NCBI GenBank assembly: GCA_964030785.1
Contig: OZ034978.1
Location: forward strand, 1,342,501 to 1,406,500
DNA length: 64,000 bases
Direction of reading: 5' to 3'
DNA from: Siderastrea siderea
Lineage: Eukaryota; Cnidaria; Anthozoa; Scleractinia; Rhizangiidae
Part shown: piece after piece, positions 46,501 to 50,133 of the stretch
Layout: each line of letters begins with the position of its first letter
Numbering within the stretch: position 1 is the stretch's first letter
The notes under the pieces: model-generated
Databases searched by the model: none
Told to the model about the DNA's origin: nothing
Seen by the model: only the letters and a program-made list of their open reading frames with translations
Program-made: the position numbers and the translations under genes

Positions 46501-48082
46501 GCCACCACCCTTTCCATGCAGATCCACTACAACTTATTTTTGCATTCCCTTTATAATATTCACTGTCCCTACTATCTGAGAGCTTGAAAGAGGTACGTGC
46601 ATGTTAAGAGATTACATTTCACAGACTGAAGTCAAAGTATATGAGAATCATTCAGGTATTGCCTGCTCAATAAATTGTGCTCTGATCCATACTGATCCAG
46701 GGGACGCCAACCTAGGACACCAACATGTGCTCCTATACTGGCAGTGCTTAAACACTAACTGCTTCAACAGAGGAAAGGATGAACTCAACACTGGTCTAAG
46801 TGTGCTGAACTTAAGCATCCAACCCAGGGGGGCCTAGTAATGCTCCTAGTTGCTTTAAGCTACAGAAACTGGATTAAGTTCTGTCTTTGGGAGGTATCCC
46901 TGGGGAATTAAAAGTATGGATCAAACAGGAAAAGGGCGTCCAATACCTTATTTATTCTCATATCTATTTAGCCAGCATCTGCAAAACATGAATTTAGATT
47001 TCAATCCCTCACCAGTACTTGTTACCACTAAAACAAGTGTCTGAGAGACCATTACACCAGCACTTTGTGCAGCCATTAGGGTTGTTTATATCAAGATTGA
47101 AATGGCCCGATGCACATTTATCACATCGCTCCCCAGTGACTCCAGGCTGAAAATAACAAAGGCAATACATAAGAATAATTATAGAAGTTGTTGCCTCTGA
47201 ATAAGCTCACTTAGTGTGGCCTGGGGCTGGGAGAGGGTGTGGGTTTCAACCCACGCTGGATCACCAACTAAGGTCTTAACATAATGAATGGCAATGGCAA
47301 TTTGCCCTAAATAAAACTTTCATTTGTCTAACACAACATAATAAAAACCAACAATGGAGAATCTGAAAACAAAAGCTATTGTGGACTTACCTAAAACAAG
47401 GGTTGCAAGGCTAAATGAACTGTGGAATGCCATCGCAGTTCAAAGGAATAATAAAGCTGATGCTAACATTACTGCTTTCACTGTTGTGACCAAGCATAAA
47501 CAAAAGCATAATTTTGGACCTTTATTGTAAGTGCGAACTTGTGTTTCAGCAAAATCCATTCACTTCATAATGATGCAGTAAAAATATAAGTGCTAACAAC
47601 ACATTCTGCTATTTGTCATCAGGATGAAAATTAATAATAAACGTGTTCTACATGCAGGGAACAATGACCAGATTAGGGATTCACAGCCATGCCATCAGTA
47701 CTAGTTAAAACCCATAGGTGTCAGAATGTACACCTCACCTTGCAAAAGCACTGTCCATTATTGGCATCACAGACGCGGCTGTCTACTCCTCGAGCATCAC
47801 ACAAGTTGCACTTCTGACAAACAGGGTAGTTGTAATAACCTGCGGCACACTTGTTGCACTGCCGGCCTGAGTGGGATGGTTTACACTTGCATTGTCCTGT
47901 TTTAGCATCACAGGCTATATTGCTGTCAATCACACCAAACCGTTCACACTCGCAGTCCTGACAGCCAAGGATTGGGTCGTAGCCATAGGTTCCTTGTAAA
48001 CAGAATTCACAGTTGGGGCCAACAGTGTTTTTGGGACAGTCACAGGCTCCTGTGATCTCATTACAGAAAATACAGCGGCATT
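5498..48082 (-). CDS. Laminin subunit alpha gene, 20 exons, incomplete at both ends
   Basis: A secreted basement-membrane glycoprotein chain that pairs with beta and gamma chains through its coiled coil and binds cell receptors through its C-terminal LG domains. Twenty exons were placed by reading minus-strand ORFs and choosing GT...AG borders; every junction keeps the frame, giving 4,831 coding bases (about 1,610 residues). Order N to C: about three LE (laminin EGF) repeats, one L4 domain, a run of LE repeats, heptad-like coiled coil (domains II/I), LG1, most of LG2. The LG domains make it an alpha chain rather than beta or gamma. By comparison with other alpha chains the L4 before the long LE run corresponds to L4b; that is inference. 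There is no signal peptide or LN domain here, so 5' exons lie beyond 48082, and the last exon ends in a strong GTAAGT donor, so 3' exons lie below 5498 or outside the window. The paralogue number cannot be assigned. Confidence 0.93.
6001..6745. repeat. Intron 19 with a TCA/ATC trinucleotide run
   Basis: About 65 bp of (ATC)n with a few interruptions lies at 6047-6112, close to the exon 20 acceptor. The rest of the intron shows no recognisable element. Confidence 0.85.
6746..6995 (-). CDS. Laminin alpha exon 19: second half of LG1
   Basis: 250 bp; the first base completes the Met codon split with exon 18, and it ends in phase 0 before GTAAGT. The acceptor is GAACCCCTTGATAG. It encodes [11 protein letters not shown], then [15 protein letters not shown] and [20 protein letters not shown], the canonical end of an LG fold (VGG....GC...L.....G.WN). 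An ORF stays open upstream of this acceptor, but the chosen border gives a clean join to RWYKVEAGM. Confidence 0.92.
6996..7630. other. Intron 18, left part, nothing recognised
   Basis: Open frames overlap exon 19 on both strands, but none shows a domain beyond the laminin LG1 exon. No repeat structure was seen. Confidence 0.4.
7633..7795. mobile_element. Palindromic foldback element
   Basis: Near-perfect palindrome: TTTGCCGGCC and AGAAAAACTGTGCC on the left are answered by GGCACAGTTTTTCT and GGCCGGCAAA on the right, around a GC-rich centre (CGAGGCCGCAGGCCGAGG). About 75-bp arms, flanked by T/A-rich sequence. Consistent with a foldback MITE; no coding sequence. Confidence 0.8.
7796..8672. 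other. Intron 18, right part, nothing firm
   Basis: The first few hundred bases (to about 8300) may be the continuation of the foldback element family, but no second end was identified. No gene found. Confidence 0.35.
8673..9238 (-). CDS. Laminin alpha exon 18: end of coiled coil and first part of LG1
   Basis: 566 bp, phase 0 in (acceptor CTTTTTCAG), two bases out (donor GTGAGT). The first ~100 residues finish the coiled coil ([20 protein letters not shown]), then a Pro-rich linker (EPVPPPAIQ) leads into LG1 with [27 protein letters not shown] and [11 protein letters not shown] domains are jelly-roll folds that bind integrins, dystroglycan and heparan sulfate in characterised laminins. A basic RQKR tetrapeptide lies in the first half of LG1. 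Confidence 0.94.
9239..10265. other. Intron 17, left part, unassigned sequence
   Basis: The plus-strand ORF at 9969-10163 (64 codons, including [18 protein letters not shown]) shows no domain I recognise. It may be a fragment of an old repeat. No inverted repeats found. Confidence 0.35.
10266..10440 (+). mobile_element. tRNA-derived SINE
   Basis: The head carries polymerase III control boxes: A-box TGGCGCAGTGG at 10272-10282 and B-box GGTTCGATTCC at 10316-10326, 33 bp apart as in a tRNA. It is followed by a non-tRNA tail (GTGGGTTGAGTTTGTTG) and an A/T-rich 3' end. It has no amino-acid acceptor stem, so it is not a functional tRNA. Orientation is opposite to the host gene. Confidence 0.85.
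10441..10963. other. Intron 17, middle, nothing recognised
   Basis: A/T-rich intronic DNA; the short minus-strand ORF at 10588-10800 has no recognisable domain. Confidence 0.4.
10964..11095. repeat. Hairpin-forming inverted repeat (MITE-like)
   Basis: Arms of about 30 bp: GGCTAAAATTATTTGAAAAG on the left and CTTTTCAAATAATTTTAGCC on the right, separated by about 50 bp, with looser matching outward (TATAAAAAG / CTTTTTATA). About 100 bp left of exon 17. Confidence 0.8.
11211..11296 (-). CDS. Laminin alpha exon 17: coiled-coil arm
   Basis: 86 bp; the first two bases complete the Gly codon left by exon 16 and it ends in phase 0 before GTATTT. It encodes [20 protein letters not shown] then RKAEDME. 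This exon is too short to appear in a length-filtered ORF search; exact phase fit on both sides supports it. Confidence 0.85.
11563..11788 (-). CDS. Laminin alpha exon 16: coiled-coil arm
   Basis: 226 bp, phase 0 in (acceptor TTGTTCAG), one base out (donor GTAAGA). It encodes [19 protein letters not shown] and [19 protein letters not shown]. Just past the donor, in the intron, lies a short CAA trinucleotide run. Confidence 0.9.
11789..12248. other. Intron 15, nothing recognised
   Basis: Two imperfect direct repeats of about 50 bp (ACTGTTAGGCA(A/G)CATCA at 11831 and 11908) lie here; otherwise nothing. Confidence 0.45.
12249..12542 (-). CDS. Laminin alpha exon 15: coiled-coil arm
   Basis: 294 bp, phase 0 at both ends (acceptor ATAAATAG, donor GTACGT). 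It encodes 98 residues of heptad sequence with repeated Leu/Ala positions, including [20 protein letters not shown] and [13 protein letters not shown]. The DARAK.RA/DARRKAE style is characteristic of laminin alpha domain I. Confidence 0.9.
12668..12803. mobile_element. Short inverted-repeat element (MITE)
   Basis: Ends read TACCGCATTTTCTCGACTAA on the left and, inverted, CACCATATTTTCTTGATTAA on the right. The interior has repeated ATAAA(C/T)GCC(A/C) words. Total about 136 bp in intron 14, non-coding. Confidence 0.7.
12804..13239. other. Intron 14, remainder
   Basis: Contains a short CT dinucleotide run near 12849 and otherwise nothing recognised. Confidence 0.4.
13240..13356 (-). CDS. Laminin alpha exon 14: coiled-coil arm
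   Basis: 117 bp, phase 0 at both ends (acceptor TCGTCAG, donor GTATTT). It encodes [19 protein letters not shown] followed by a Ser/Ala-rich helix, fitting between the flanking coiled-coil exons. Confidence 0.88.
13357..13944. other. Intron 13, nothing recognised
   Basis: No ORF with a domain, no inverted repeat and no tandem repeat seen. Confidence 0.4.
13945..14297 (-). CDS. Laminin alpha exon 13: coiled-coil arm
   Basis: 353 bp, two bases in (acceptor CCACTTCAG), phase 0 out (donor GTTAGT). It encodes 118 residues of long-helix sequence, including [19 protein letters not shown] and [19 protein letters not shown], with N-glycosylation-type sites. Typical of the laminin alpha domain II/I heptad region. 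Confidence 0.9.
14298..15000. other. Intron 12, left part, nothing recognised
   Basis: Ordinary intronic sequence; the plus-strand ORF at 14792-15061 runs into the adjacent inverted-repeat element and has no domain. Confidence 0.4.
15001..16431. mobile_element. hAT-like inverted-repeat element, non-autonomous
   Basis: The left end is CAGGGCTGGAAATAAC and the right end, read inverted, begins GGGGCTGGAAATAATGG; both then carry GACCGGCC and TTGACTG-type motifs. Inside, TACAGTCAACG at 15131 is inverted at about 16141 (CGTTGACTGTAA), giving a second inner pair. No transposase ORF and no convincing target duplication, so the element is old or its right edge is rearranged. Confidence 0.65.
16432..16869. 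other. Intron 12, right part, nothing recognised
   Basis: No domain or repeat found between the element and exon 12. Confidence 0.4.
16870..17067 (-). CDS. Laminin alpha exon 12: coiled-coil arm
   Basis: 198 bp, two bases in and one base out (donor GTAAAG). It encodes a Glu/Lys/Ala/Thr-rich helical stretch including [18 protein letters not shown] and [16 protein letters not shown], typical of laminin domain II. The acceptor (preceded by ATCAAAAG) has a pyrimidine tract slightly upstream rather than directly abutting it, so this border is less certain than the others. Confidence 0.85.
17068..19140. other. Intron 11, left part, nothing recognised
   Basis: About 2 kb without a recognisable gene. 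A poly-C run lies at about 17931-17942; several ORFs under 90 codons show no domain. Confidence 0.4.
19150..19805 (-). mobile_element. Penelope-like element fragment flanked by inverted terminal copies
   Basis: A Penelope endonuclease tail is bracketed by two inverted copies of the same terminal sequence: TTTAATCGCTGATGAAGACT appears on the minus strand near 19230-19211 and on the plus strand near 19727-19746. Each copy carries a CTGATGA...hairpin...GAAA core. Outer flanks CTTGTCACAAG / CTTGTGACAAG are also inverted. Inverted terminal copies are typical of Penelope pseudo-LTRs. Confidence 0.85.
19265..19564 (-). pseudogene. Penelope-like GIY-YIG endonuclease domain, C-terminal fragment
   Basis: About 99 codons: [20 protein letters not shown] matches the GIY-YIG signature of Penelope endonucleases (Y-I...C..C...YIGET.R.L), with a CxxC pair before YIG, then [10 protein letters not shown] and the usual ending [10 protein letters not shown]. 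In its element this nuclease nicks target DNA for target-primed reverse transcription. The frame breaks just upstream (stop near 19575) and no reverse transcriptase is attached, so it is a dead fragment. Confidence 0.9.
19806..20546. other. Intron 11, nothing recognised
   Basis: A/T-rich intronic DNA without ORF or repeat structure. Confidence 0.4.
20553..20732. mobile_element. 180-bp MITE with 6-bp target duplication (AGCGGG)
   Basis: Ends CAGGGGTTTCAATAA and, inverted, CAGTGCTTTCAATAA. Flanked by AGCGGG at 20547-20552 and 20733-20738. Non-coding; a hAT-like end sequence with a 6-bp rather than 8-bp duplication, as in the 961-2513 element. Confidence 0.75.
20739..22075. other. Intron 11, right part
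   Basis: No gene. A poly-G tract (GGTGGTGGTGGTGGG...) lies at about 21713-21740. Confidence 0.4.
22076..22152 (-). CDS. Laminin alpha exon 11: coiled-coil arm
   Basis: 77 bp with one split base at each end (acceptor TTATGCAG, donor GTAATT). It encodes [21 protein letters not shown] small exon, supported by exact phase fit with exons 10 and 12. Confidence 0.8.
22420..22702 (-). CDS. Laminin alpha exon 10: last LE repeat and start of coiled coil
   Basis: 283 bp, two bases complete a Pro codon (acceptor TTTTTCAG) and two bases are left before GTATGG. The N half is the final Cys-rich LE unit ([16 protein letters not shown], then [19 protein letters not shown]). The C half loses Cys and becomes heptad-like ([19 protein letters not shown]), the transition from short arm to the triple coiled coil shared with beta and gamma chains. 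Confidence 0.93.
22703..23530. other. Intron 9, left part, degenerate tandem repeat
   Basis: About 22840-23060 contains three or four diverged copies of a block of about 60-80 bp with AGGGAGAGAAGC(C/T), CAAAATGGAAAATA and TTCATTACAGAATAATA. Related copies recur at about 25165-25300 on the far side of the Crypton remnant and again near 25530, so the Crypton probably inserted into this repeat. Confidence 0.6.
23543..24720 (-). pseudogene. Crypton-type tyrosine recombinase, broken
   Basis: Reading the minus strand across several frames recovers one protein related to Crypton/DUF3504 tyrosine recombinases. N part: [56 protein letters not shown]. Core: [18 protein letters not shown] (first catalytic Arg region). 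C part: [15 protein letters not shown] (His-x-x-Arg), [18 protein letters not shown] (His/Lys and the nucleophilic Tyr). The catalytic R, HxxR, H and Y all remain visible. Breaks: an in-frame TGA at about 24505, a TAA in the middle, and frameshifts near 24040 and 23700. The C-terminal tail ends [12 protein letters not shown]. Cryptons move by site-specific recombination, without terminal inverted repeats. The match is from memory of the family. Confidence 0.85.
24721..25603. other. Intron 9, right part
   Basis: 24721-24900 is probably the start of the Crypton element. 25140-25300 repeats the AGGGAGAGAAGCCC / AAAATGAAAATAT block seen at 22840-23060. No further gene. Confidence 0.5.
25604..25784 (-). 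CDS. Laminin alpha exon 9: LE repeat
   Basis: 181 bp, starts phase 0 after TTTGTAG and ends with one base before GTAAGA. It encodes [17 protein letters not shown] and [16 protein letters not shown]. The PNTWN start matches the usual LE phrase that follows C.IC/C.RCK at the end of the previous exon. Confidence 0.92.
25829..28575. mobile_element. 2.75-kb inverted-repeat element with 9-bp target duplication, host to a nested element
   Basis: Left end CGGCGTGAACAAAACCTGG, right end inverted GGGTGTAGACAAAACCTGG; both continue into a C-rich TTTCTGGACCCC / TTTCTGGACTCC stretch. TTTTGTTAA flanks both sides (25820-25828 and 28576-28584). No transposase ORF, so non-autonomous. An 8-9 bp duplication would fit hAT or MULE-type elements; the class is not decided. 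A related end sequence (GACCCAGGTTTTGTCCACACCC) sits at about 35722-35743. Confidence 0.8.
26252..27874. mobile_element. Nested hAT-like inverted-repeat element
   Basis: Ends CAGCGCTCCAAGCTG (left) and, inverted, CAGTGCTCCAAGCTG (right), followed on both sides by GGTCGC(C/A)-containing motifs and TTTTGGTC(G/A)CC. It lies entirely inside the 25829-28575 element, so it inserted later. No coding sequence and no clear target duplication. Confidence 0.75.
28585..28904. other. Intron 8 spacer, nothing recognised
   Basis: No gene or repeat seen between the two elements. Confidence 0.4.
28905..29215. mobile_element. Palindromic MITE centred on CCGCCATTCAAAATGGCGG
   Basis: About 310 bp. Arms include TGTGCAAAAAAAAAGGAC / GTCCAATTTTTTGCACA, AATATCGCCTATTTTT / AAAAATAGGCAATATT and, further out, ATTGTTGGAAATAAAGTCT / AGACTGTATTTCCAACAAT. 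It could fold into one long hairpin with its tip near 29073. Confidence 0.85.
29216..30245. other. Intron 8, right part, nothing recognised
   Basis: A/T-rich DNA without ORFs or inverted repeats, up to exon 8. Confidence 0.4.
30246..30754 (-). CDS. Laminin alpha exon 8: several LE repeats
   Basis: 509 bp, the largest LE exon; the first two bases complete a Gly codon (acceptor CATTTCAG) and it ends in phase 0 before GTAATA. It covers roughly three and a half LE repeats, with markers [43 protein letters not shown] and [14 protein letters not shown]-glycosylation-type sites (NGS, NHT) are present, as expected of an extracellular protein. Confidence 0.94.
30904..31030 (-). CDS. Laminin alpha exon 7: LE repeat
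   Basis: 127 bp, starts phase 0 after GTTTTCAG and ends with one base of a Gly codon before GTAAGG. It encodes LCGKGYTRG then [20 protein letters not shown], joining SCE of the previous exon and [13 protein letters not shown] of the next into an unbroken LE series. The 6.7-kb upstream intron contains the LINE fragment and the Tc1-like transposon. Confidence 0.92.
31031..31689. other. Intron 6, left part, nothing recognised
   Basis: Short ORFs only; no domain. Confidence 0.4.
31690..32575 (+). pseudogene. LINE (L2/CR1-like) reverse-transcriptase fragment
   Basis: Plus-strand frames contain a degraded reverse transcriptase end: a [15 protein letters not shown] stretch (here ..[14 protein letters not shown]), then [17 protein letters not shown] (family: FADDTTL; the second Asp is now Ala), then [20 protein letters not shown] and [12 protein letters not shown]. 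Beyond the stop at 32017 other frames continue the familiar C-terminal part (KMLGVTV, CPENHLP-like, NP/IRE-like) with many stops. It has lost a catalytic Asp and is dead. The Tc1-like transposon begins at its right edge. Confidence 0.75.
32576..34665 (+). mobile_element. Tc1/IS630-like DNA transposon with 437-bp terminal inverted repeats, apparently intact
   Basis: The left repeat (32576-33012) and right repeat (34228-34665) match almost base for base in opposite orientation, beginning CACCTTTTGCTGTTCATTAG. A TA dinucleotide flanks each side (32574-32575, 34666-34667), the target duplication of the Tc1/mariner superfamily. Each repeat holds about five copies of GACAATC, candidate transposase-binding sites. 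A single uninterrupted transposase gene lies between. Near-identical ends and an open frame suggest a recent, possibly still active insertion. Confidence 0.93.
33145..34209 (+). CDS. Tc1/IS630-like DDE transposase (DD30E spacing)
   Basis: 354 codons with no interruption; the ATG at 33145 (AAAATGCCTCG) is the first in the frame and precedes the DNA-binding region. Residues about 10-135 form the helix-turn-helix part ([49 protein letters not shown]). The catalytic DDE_3-type domain has D159 in [10 protein letters not shown]241 in [11 protein letters not shown], and E272 in [12 protein letters not shown]. Thirty residues separate D241 and E272, against 34 in classical Tc1; D159 and D241 are 81 apart. 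It cuts and pastes DNA by binding the terminal repeats. The length is normal for the superfamily. Family assignment is from motifs; subfamily unknown. Confidence 0.9.
   Translation: MPRRNRIILEQRERITFKLLKTQMKIISWWPIQSGVNLSTARSIVARYVREGRIAERPRGGPNNVRVDNQMRDTLNDIVNENCQLTLAQINQELRQRLPAKPQIHDRTVARTLDGMLFRVKLSRPLPAERNRPDVIEKRYAYANWFMGHAIVNHSVFIDECGYNIWTSRSQGRARRGERAYRQVCGQRGRNVTVALAISPTNGLVFHSSIIGGMNAQKFNDFLAQTRLNLDPEENVIFIYDGAPAHHNPVNPGANTELKKLPPYSPFLNIVEQAISSLKAAVKADISRPAIQQEMNNRDEARNRGLALGHYRTQLLLEALNRNIGTITPAKSGQWFRFMQTYLPRCINREFIEG
34668..34860 (-). mobile_element. Terminal fragment of a Penelope-type repeat with hammerhead-like core
   Basis: On the minus strand CTGATGA (34784-34778) is followed by about 20 bases and GAAA (34757-34754), then the minimal stem ACGT. 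Flanks TTGATT and AGTCAA pair as a helix I. The middle hairpin is weak. Not linked to any coding sequence here. Confidence 0.55.
34861..35043. repeat. Short CAA trinucleotide run and spacer
   Basis: (CAA)n at 34880-34900; otherwise nothing recognised. Confidence 0.6.
35044..35222. mobile_element. Short inverted-repeat element (MITE-like)
   Basis: Ends TAGCCTGCATAGCAGGTG and, inverted, TAGCCTGCGTAGCTGGTG, about 180 bp apart. The interior is GC-rich (GGTGGCTCC repeats). Non-coding. Confidence 0.65.
35223..37702. other. Intron 6, right part (2.5 kb), unassigned small ORFs
   Basis: Apart from the 12-bp minisatellite there is an (ATT)n run at 37516-37575 and a set of overlapping minus-strand ORFs at about 36790-37500 (for example [20 protein letters not shown], and [20 protein letters not shown]). 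They could be remnants of one old transposon-encoded protein, but I do not recognise it. No splice-supported laminin exon was found. Confidence 0.4.
35640..35745. repeat. 12-bp minisatellite (GGTAGCCCATAG-like)
   Basis: About six copies of a 12-bp unit, GTAGCCCATAGG with variants ending in GGCTGGCCCATGG, then a GACCCAGGTTTTGTCCACACCC-type segment that resembles the end of the 25829-28575 element. Confidence 0.8.
37703..37936 (-). CDS. Laminin alpha exon 6: end of L4 and return to LE
   Basis: 234 bp, phase 0 at both ends (acceptor TGCTGCAG, donor GTCAGT). It contains [18 protein letters not shown] and ends [16 protein letters not shown], the Cys-rich exit of an L4 domain in which the interrupted LE repeat resumes. 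The reading frame stays open past the donor for a short distance, but the donor and the fit to the next exon (LCGKGYTRG) support the splice. Confidence 0.9.
37937..38738. other. Intron 5, nothing but a poly-C run
   Basis: A tract of about 25 bp that is almost all C lies near 38115-38141. No gene or inverted repeat seen. Confidence 0.45.
38739..38825 (-). CDS. Laminin alpha exon 5: L4 domain, middle
   Basis: 87 bp, phase 0 at both ends (acceptor TTTTTTTCCAG, donor GTGAGT). It encodes a short strand-rich piece including [17 protein letters not shown]. It is separated from the previous exon by a 6.7-kb intron that is almost filled by two inverted-repeat elements. Confidence 0.85.
39027..40584. 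mobile_element. 1.56-kb inverted-repeat element, non-autonomous
   Basis: Ends GGGTTATTCCAGAA, inverted on the right (TTCTGGAATAACCC); both sides continue into G-rich segments with (G/C)(G/T)GGAAAT(T/C) words that are roughly inverted. AAT flanks both ends (39024-39026, 40585-40587), a possible 3-bp target duplication as in PIF/Harbinger elements, although the usual target there is TWA. Also contains a triple ACCCGGGTACAAA repeat at about 40325-40355. No transposase ORF. Confidence 0.65.
42380..43745. repeat. Large internal palindrome, arms about 580 bp
   Basis: The left arm (about 42380-42962) and right arm (about 43165-43745) are inverted copies with a spacer of about 200 bp. Markers: GGCAGCCCAAATTGGCAGTA on the left answers TACTGCCAATTTGGGCTGCC on the right; CGAAGCAAGGCTGGCGGGTG answers CACCCGCCAGCCTTGCTTCG. 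Several short ORFs on both strands are mirror images of each other and are artefacts of the palindrome. Confidence 0.9.
43936..44330 (-). pseudogene. Small ORF of unknown function in the hAT-like element
   Basis: The minus strand starts near 44322 with [13 protein letters not shown] then a stop; an overlapping ORF (44241-43936) has a Lys/Glu-rich C half ([37 protein letters not shown]). The acidic N end and basic C half resemble the regulatory start of many transposon-encoded proteins, but there is no recognisable domain. Confidence 0.3.
44500..45106. other. Intron 4 spacer, nothing recognised
   Basis: No ORF with a domain, no inverted repeats. Confidence 0.4.
45107..45345. mobile_element. 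Foldback (palindromic) element
   Basis: Arms of about 50 bp: TGTGTAGCAGTCATTTCTGT then TTCCTTTTAGCCA on the left; TGGCTAAAAGGAA then ACAGAAAGGACTGCTACACA on the right. A shorter inner pair (CAAGCGGGAGATGC / GCATCTCCCGCTTG) nests inside. Non-coding; about 140 bp right of it is exon 4. Confidence 0.85.
45483..45584 (-). CDS. Laminin alpha exon 4: L4 domain core
   Basis: 102 bp, phase 0 at both ends (acceptor TTGCAG, donor GTACTG). It encodes [16 protein letters not shown], the most conserved L4 stretch (SYGG.L.Y...Y). Too short for a simple length-filtered ORF search but fixed by its neighbours and splice sites. Confidence 0.9.
45767..45926 (-). CDS. Laminin alpha exon 3: first part of L4 (laminin IV) domain
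   Basis: 160 bp; its first base completes the Trp codon of the previous exon, and it ends in phase 0 before GTAAAT. It contains [12 protein letters not shown] and ends [12 protein letters not shown], the usual entry into the L4 beta-sandwich (family pattern: W.AP..YLG..). The next exon continues with SYGGKLTY. Confidence 0.9.
45927..47012. other. Intron 2, nothing recognised
   Basis: A/T-rich imperfect repeat (ACACTAATA / ACAATATTTA) at 46005-46045; no gene. Confidence 0.4.
47013..47146 (-). CDS. Laminin alpha exon 2: LE repeat running into L4
   Basis: 134 bp, starts in phase 0 after TTTCAG and ends with two bases of a Trp codon before GTGAGG. It completes the LE repeat begun in the previous exon ([17 protein letters not shown]) and gives the [17 protein letters not shown] segment that in laminins forms the LE half-domain into which the L4 globule is inserted. 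Confidence 0.9.
47147..47738. other. Intron 1, nothing recognised
   Basis: No ORF with a domain and no repeats seen. Confidence 0.4.
47739..48082 (-). CDS. Laminin alpha exon 1 of window: LE repeats
   Basis: 344 bp, entered with two bases completing a split codon (acceptor CTTCAG) and leaving in phase 0 (donor GTGAGG). It encodes the end of one LE repeat, a full second one and the start of a third, with regular Cys spacing and typical pieces such as [22 protein letters not shown] and [12 protein letters not shown] repeats form the rigid short arm. The sequence starts in mid-domain, so another exon must lie upstream beyond 48082. Confidence 0.92.
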
Positions 48083-48719
48083 CTGAAGATTGAAGTAAAA
48101 TAATGACTTATCAATTACAAATGATAAATAAATAATGAATATTATAGACAAAGTGATCCCTGTAATGCCAGAGTTTCAAGCAAAAGAAACGAAAGTGTCA
48201 AAAAATGAAAATCTGGTGAGAGGTTAAGAAACGGAGTAAAACTGAAACAACAATGATACCAGTGGTGACCACACTTAGGCAAACCCAAAAGGACAAAAAA
48301 CTGCTATAAGCACTTAAAGAAATGTCCTGTCTGTAGTTAAGTGCTCAAGAGTGCAAGTGGGAAAATGTCGGGCAGTTTGACTGGTGTAACAGGTGTTCCA
48401 GCTTGCATAAGAGAACTTGCAAACAGTGCCTGCTTGGGACAGGGTCCTTCCCACATCTGAAATCTCAGAGTTGATTTGGTCAGTTGTAAGGTCTATACCT
48501 GTTACGTTTTTGCACACTCAAAAGTGCTTAGAGATTCCTGTAGAGCACTACGCTTCTACAGCCGTCTATTTTATATTTATGTCAAAAACCTTAAGTTGTA
48601 GATCGTCGATCGTAGAGTAATGTTTTACTATACAATGAACTGATATGGGAAAAAACATATAGTTGTAGATCATAGATTGTAGAGTGATGTTTTACTAGAC
48701 AATGCACTGAAATGGGAAA
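48083..48719. other. Upstream intron, nothing recognised
   Basis: Upstream of exon 1 on the minus strand. A direct repeat of about 60 bp (TGTTTTACTA(T/G)ACAATG, GATATGGGAAAAAA) precedes the satellite; no further laminin exon was found out to 64000. Confidence 0.4.
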
Positions 48720-49545
48720 AAAACTTTGCTTTTACACCACCGGATGATTCTACGCATCTACGATGCTACTGTACGCCGACTGTTAGTTTTGTTTTATACC
48801 ACTGTACGTTTCTACGCATCTACACTTCTACGGCTCACTTTGCTTTTACACGACTGGACGATTCTACGCATCTACGATGCTACTGTACGCCGACTGTCAG
48901 TTTTGTTTTACACCACTGTACGATTTTACGCATCTACGATGCTACTATACGCCGACTGGCAGTTTTGTTTTATACCACTGTACGTTTCTACGCACCTACA
49001 TTTCTACAACACACTTTGCTTTTACACAACTGGACGATTCTCTGCATCTACAATGCTACTGTACGCCGACTGGCAGTTTTGTTTTGTACCACTGTACGTT
49101 TCTACACATCTACGTTTCTACAGCTCACTTTGCTTTTACACAACTGGACGATTCTATGCATCTATGACACTACTGTACCCCGACAGCCAGTTTTGTTTTA
49201 CACCACTGTACAATTCTACGCATCTACGATGCTACTGTACGCCGACTGGCAGTTTTGTTTTATACCACTGTACGTTTCTACGCATCTGCATTTCTACAAC
49301 GCACTTTGCTTTTACACGACTGGACGATTCTATGCATCTATGATGCTACTGTACGCCGACTGGCCGTTTTGTTTTGTACCACTGTACGTTTCTACGCATC
49401 TACGTTTCTACGGCTCACTTTGGGTTTACATCACCGTACGATTCTACGCATCTACGATGCTACTGTACGCAGACTGTCCATTTTGTTTTATTCGAACTGT
49501 ACGACTTTCTATGCATCTACGTTTCTATGGCTCACTTTACATCGT
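48720..49545. repeat. Tandem satellite, complex unit of about 115-175 bp
   Basis: Repeated blocks of TTCTACGCATCTACGATGCT, ACTGTACGCCGACTG(G/T)CAG and CACTTTGCTTTTACAC(G/A)AC, arranged as two alternating half-units. About six or seven copies. Long plus-strand ORFs (up to 205 codons) arise because few stops occur in the unit; they are not credible proteins. The array ends about 40 bp before the BEL element. Confidence 0.92.
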
Positions 49546-49582
49546 AACAGCATACTGAACAGAAACCCAGGATAAAACCAAC

Positions 49583-50099
49583 TGTTGTGACAAGATTTAG
49601 TATTATTTTTCGTGGTTTTGTTAGTTTCAGTTCAAACACGTTTTGAGTAATTTTACTGCCTTTGCGAGCAGAAATTCGCATTGGGTGTTATAAGTACTTC
49701 CTGTAACAAGTTAGAGATATGTCTCCGTTTGTAGTTATTAACCATTAGTGGTTTTAAAAAGATTGTAATCAAATTATGTTCGGTAATTATCAATAGATAT
49801 CGTAGCCCACGCTAAGGAAATTAGTATAATGCATAAGCGTTACCGCAAAGAAACAATAGTGAGTTTATGCCAACTTAGGTTTGCGGCCGGACTTACGTAG
49901 CTAAGGCGTTTACGTCCGATGACTATTAAACTAGTGAGCATTGTAATGTTAAGTTAGAACGGTTAGAACGATTAGAGTGAACAGAACGAATGTACGAACG
50001 AAGTCCAATAAAGTCAAGAAAACGATAGATACAGTCCTGAGTGTTTGTTGAACCAGCCGAGCGGAGATAATCCTTAACGCAGTGGAAGATTCCGCAAAA
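49583..50099 (+). repeat. 5' LTR of BEL/Pao element
   Basis: Starts TGTTGTGACAAG and ends CCGCAAAA; 517 bp. Differs from the 3' LTR by ATATCGTAG versus ATATTGTAG and ACGAACGAAG versus ACGAATGAAG. It should contain the promoter; AATAAAG-like signals near its end (CCAATAAAGTC) could be polyadenylation signals. Confidence 0.95.
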
Positions 50100-50101
50100 C
50101 C

Positions 50102-50119
50102 TGGTCCTTTGGAGCCGGA
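50102..50119 (+). promoter_or_regulatory. Primer-binding site of BEL/Pao element
   Basis: TGGTCCTTTGGAGCCGGA follows the 5' LTR after two bases. TGG at the start pairs with the CCA end of a tRNA primer. The tRNA species was not determined. Confidence 0.8.
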
Positions 50120-50133
50120 TTGACTGAGAAAGA

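Noticed and set aside
48726..49575. Plus-strand ORFs of about 100-205 codons with repeated YTTVRFYAST-type segments
   Set aside because: Pure translation of the satellite; overlapping frames are equally open and nothing resembles a known domain.
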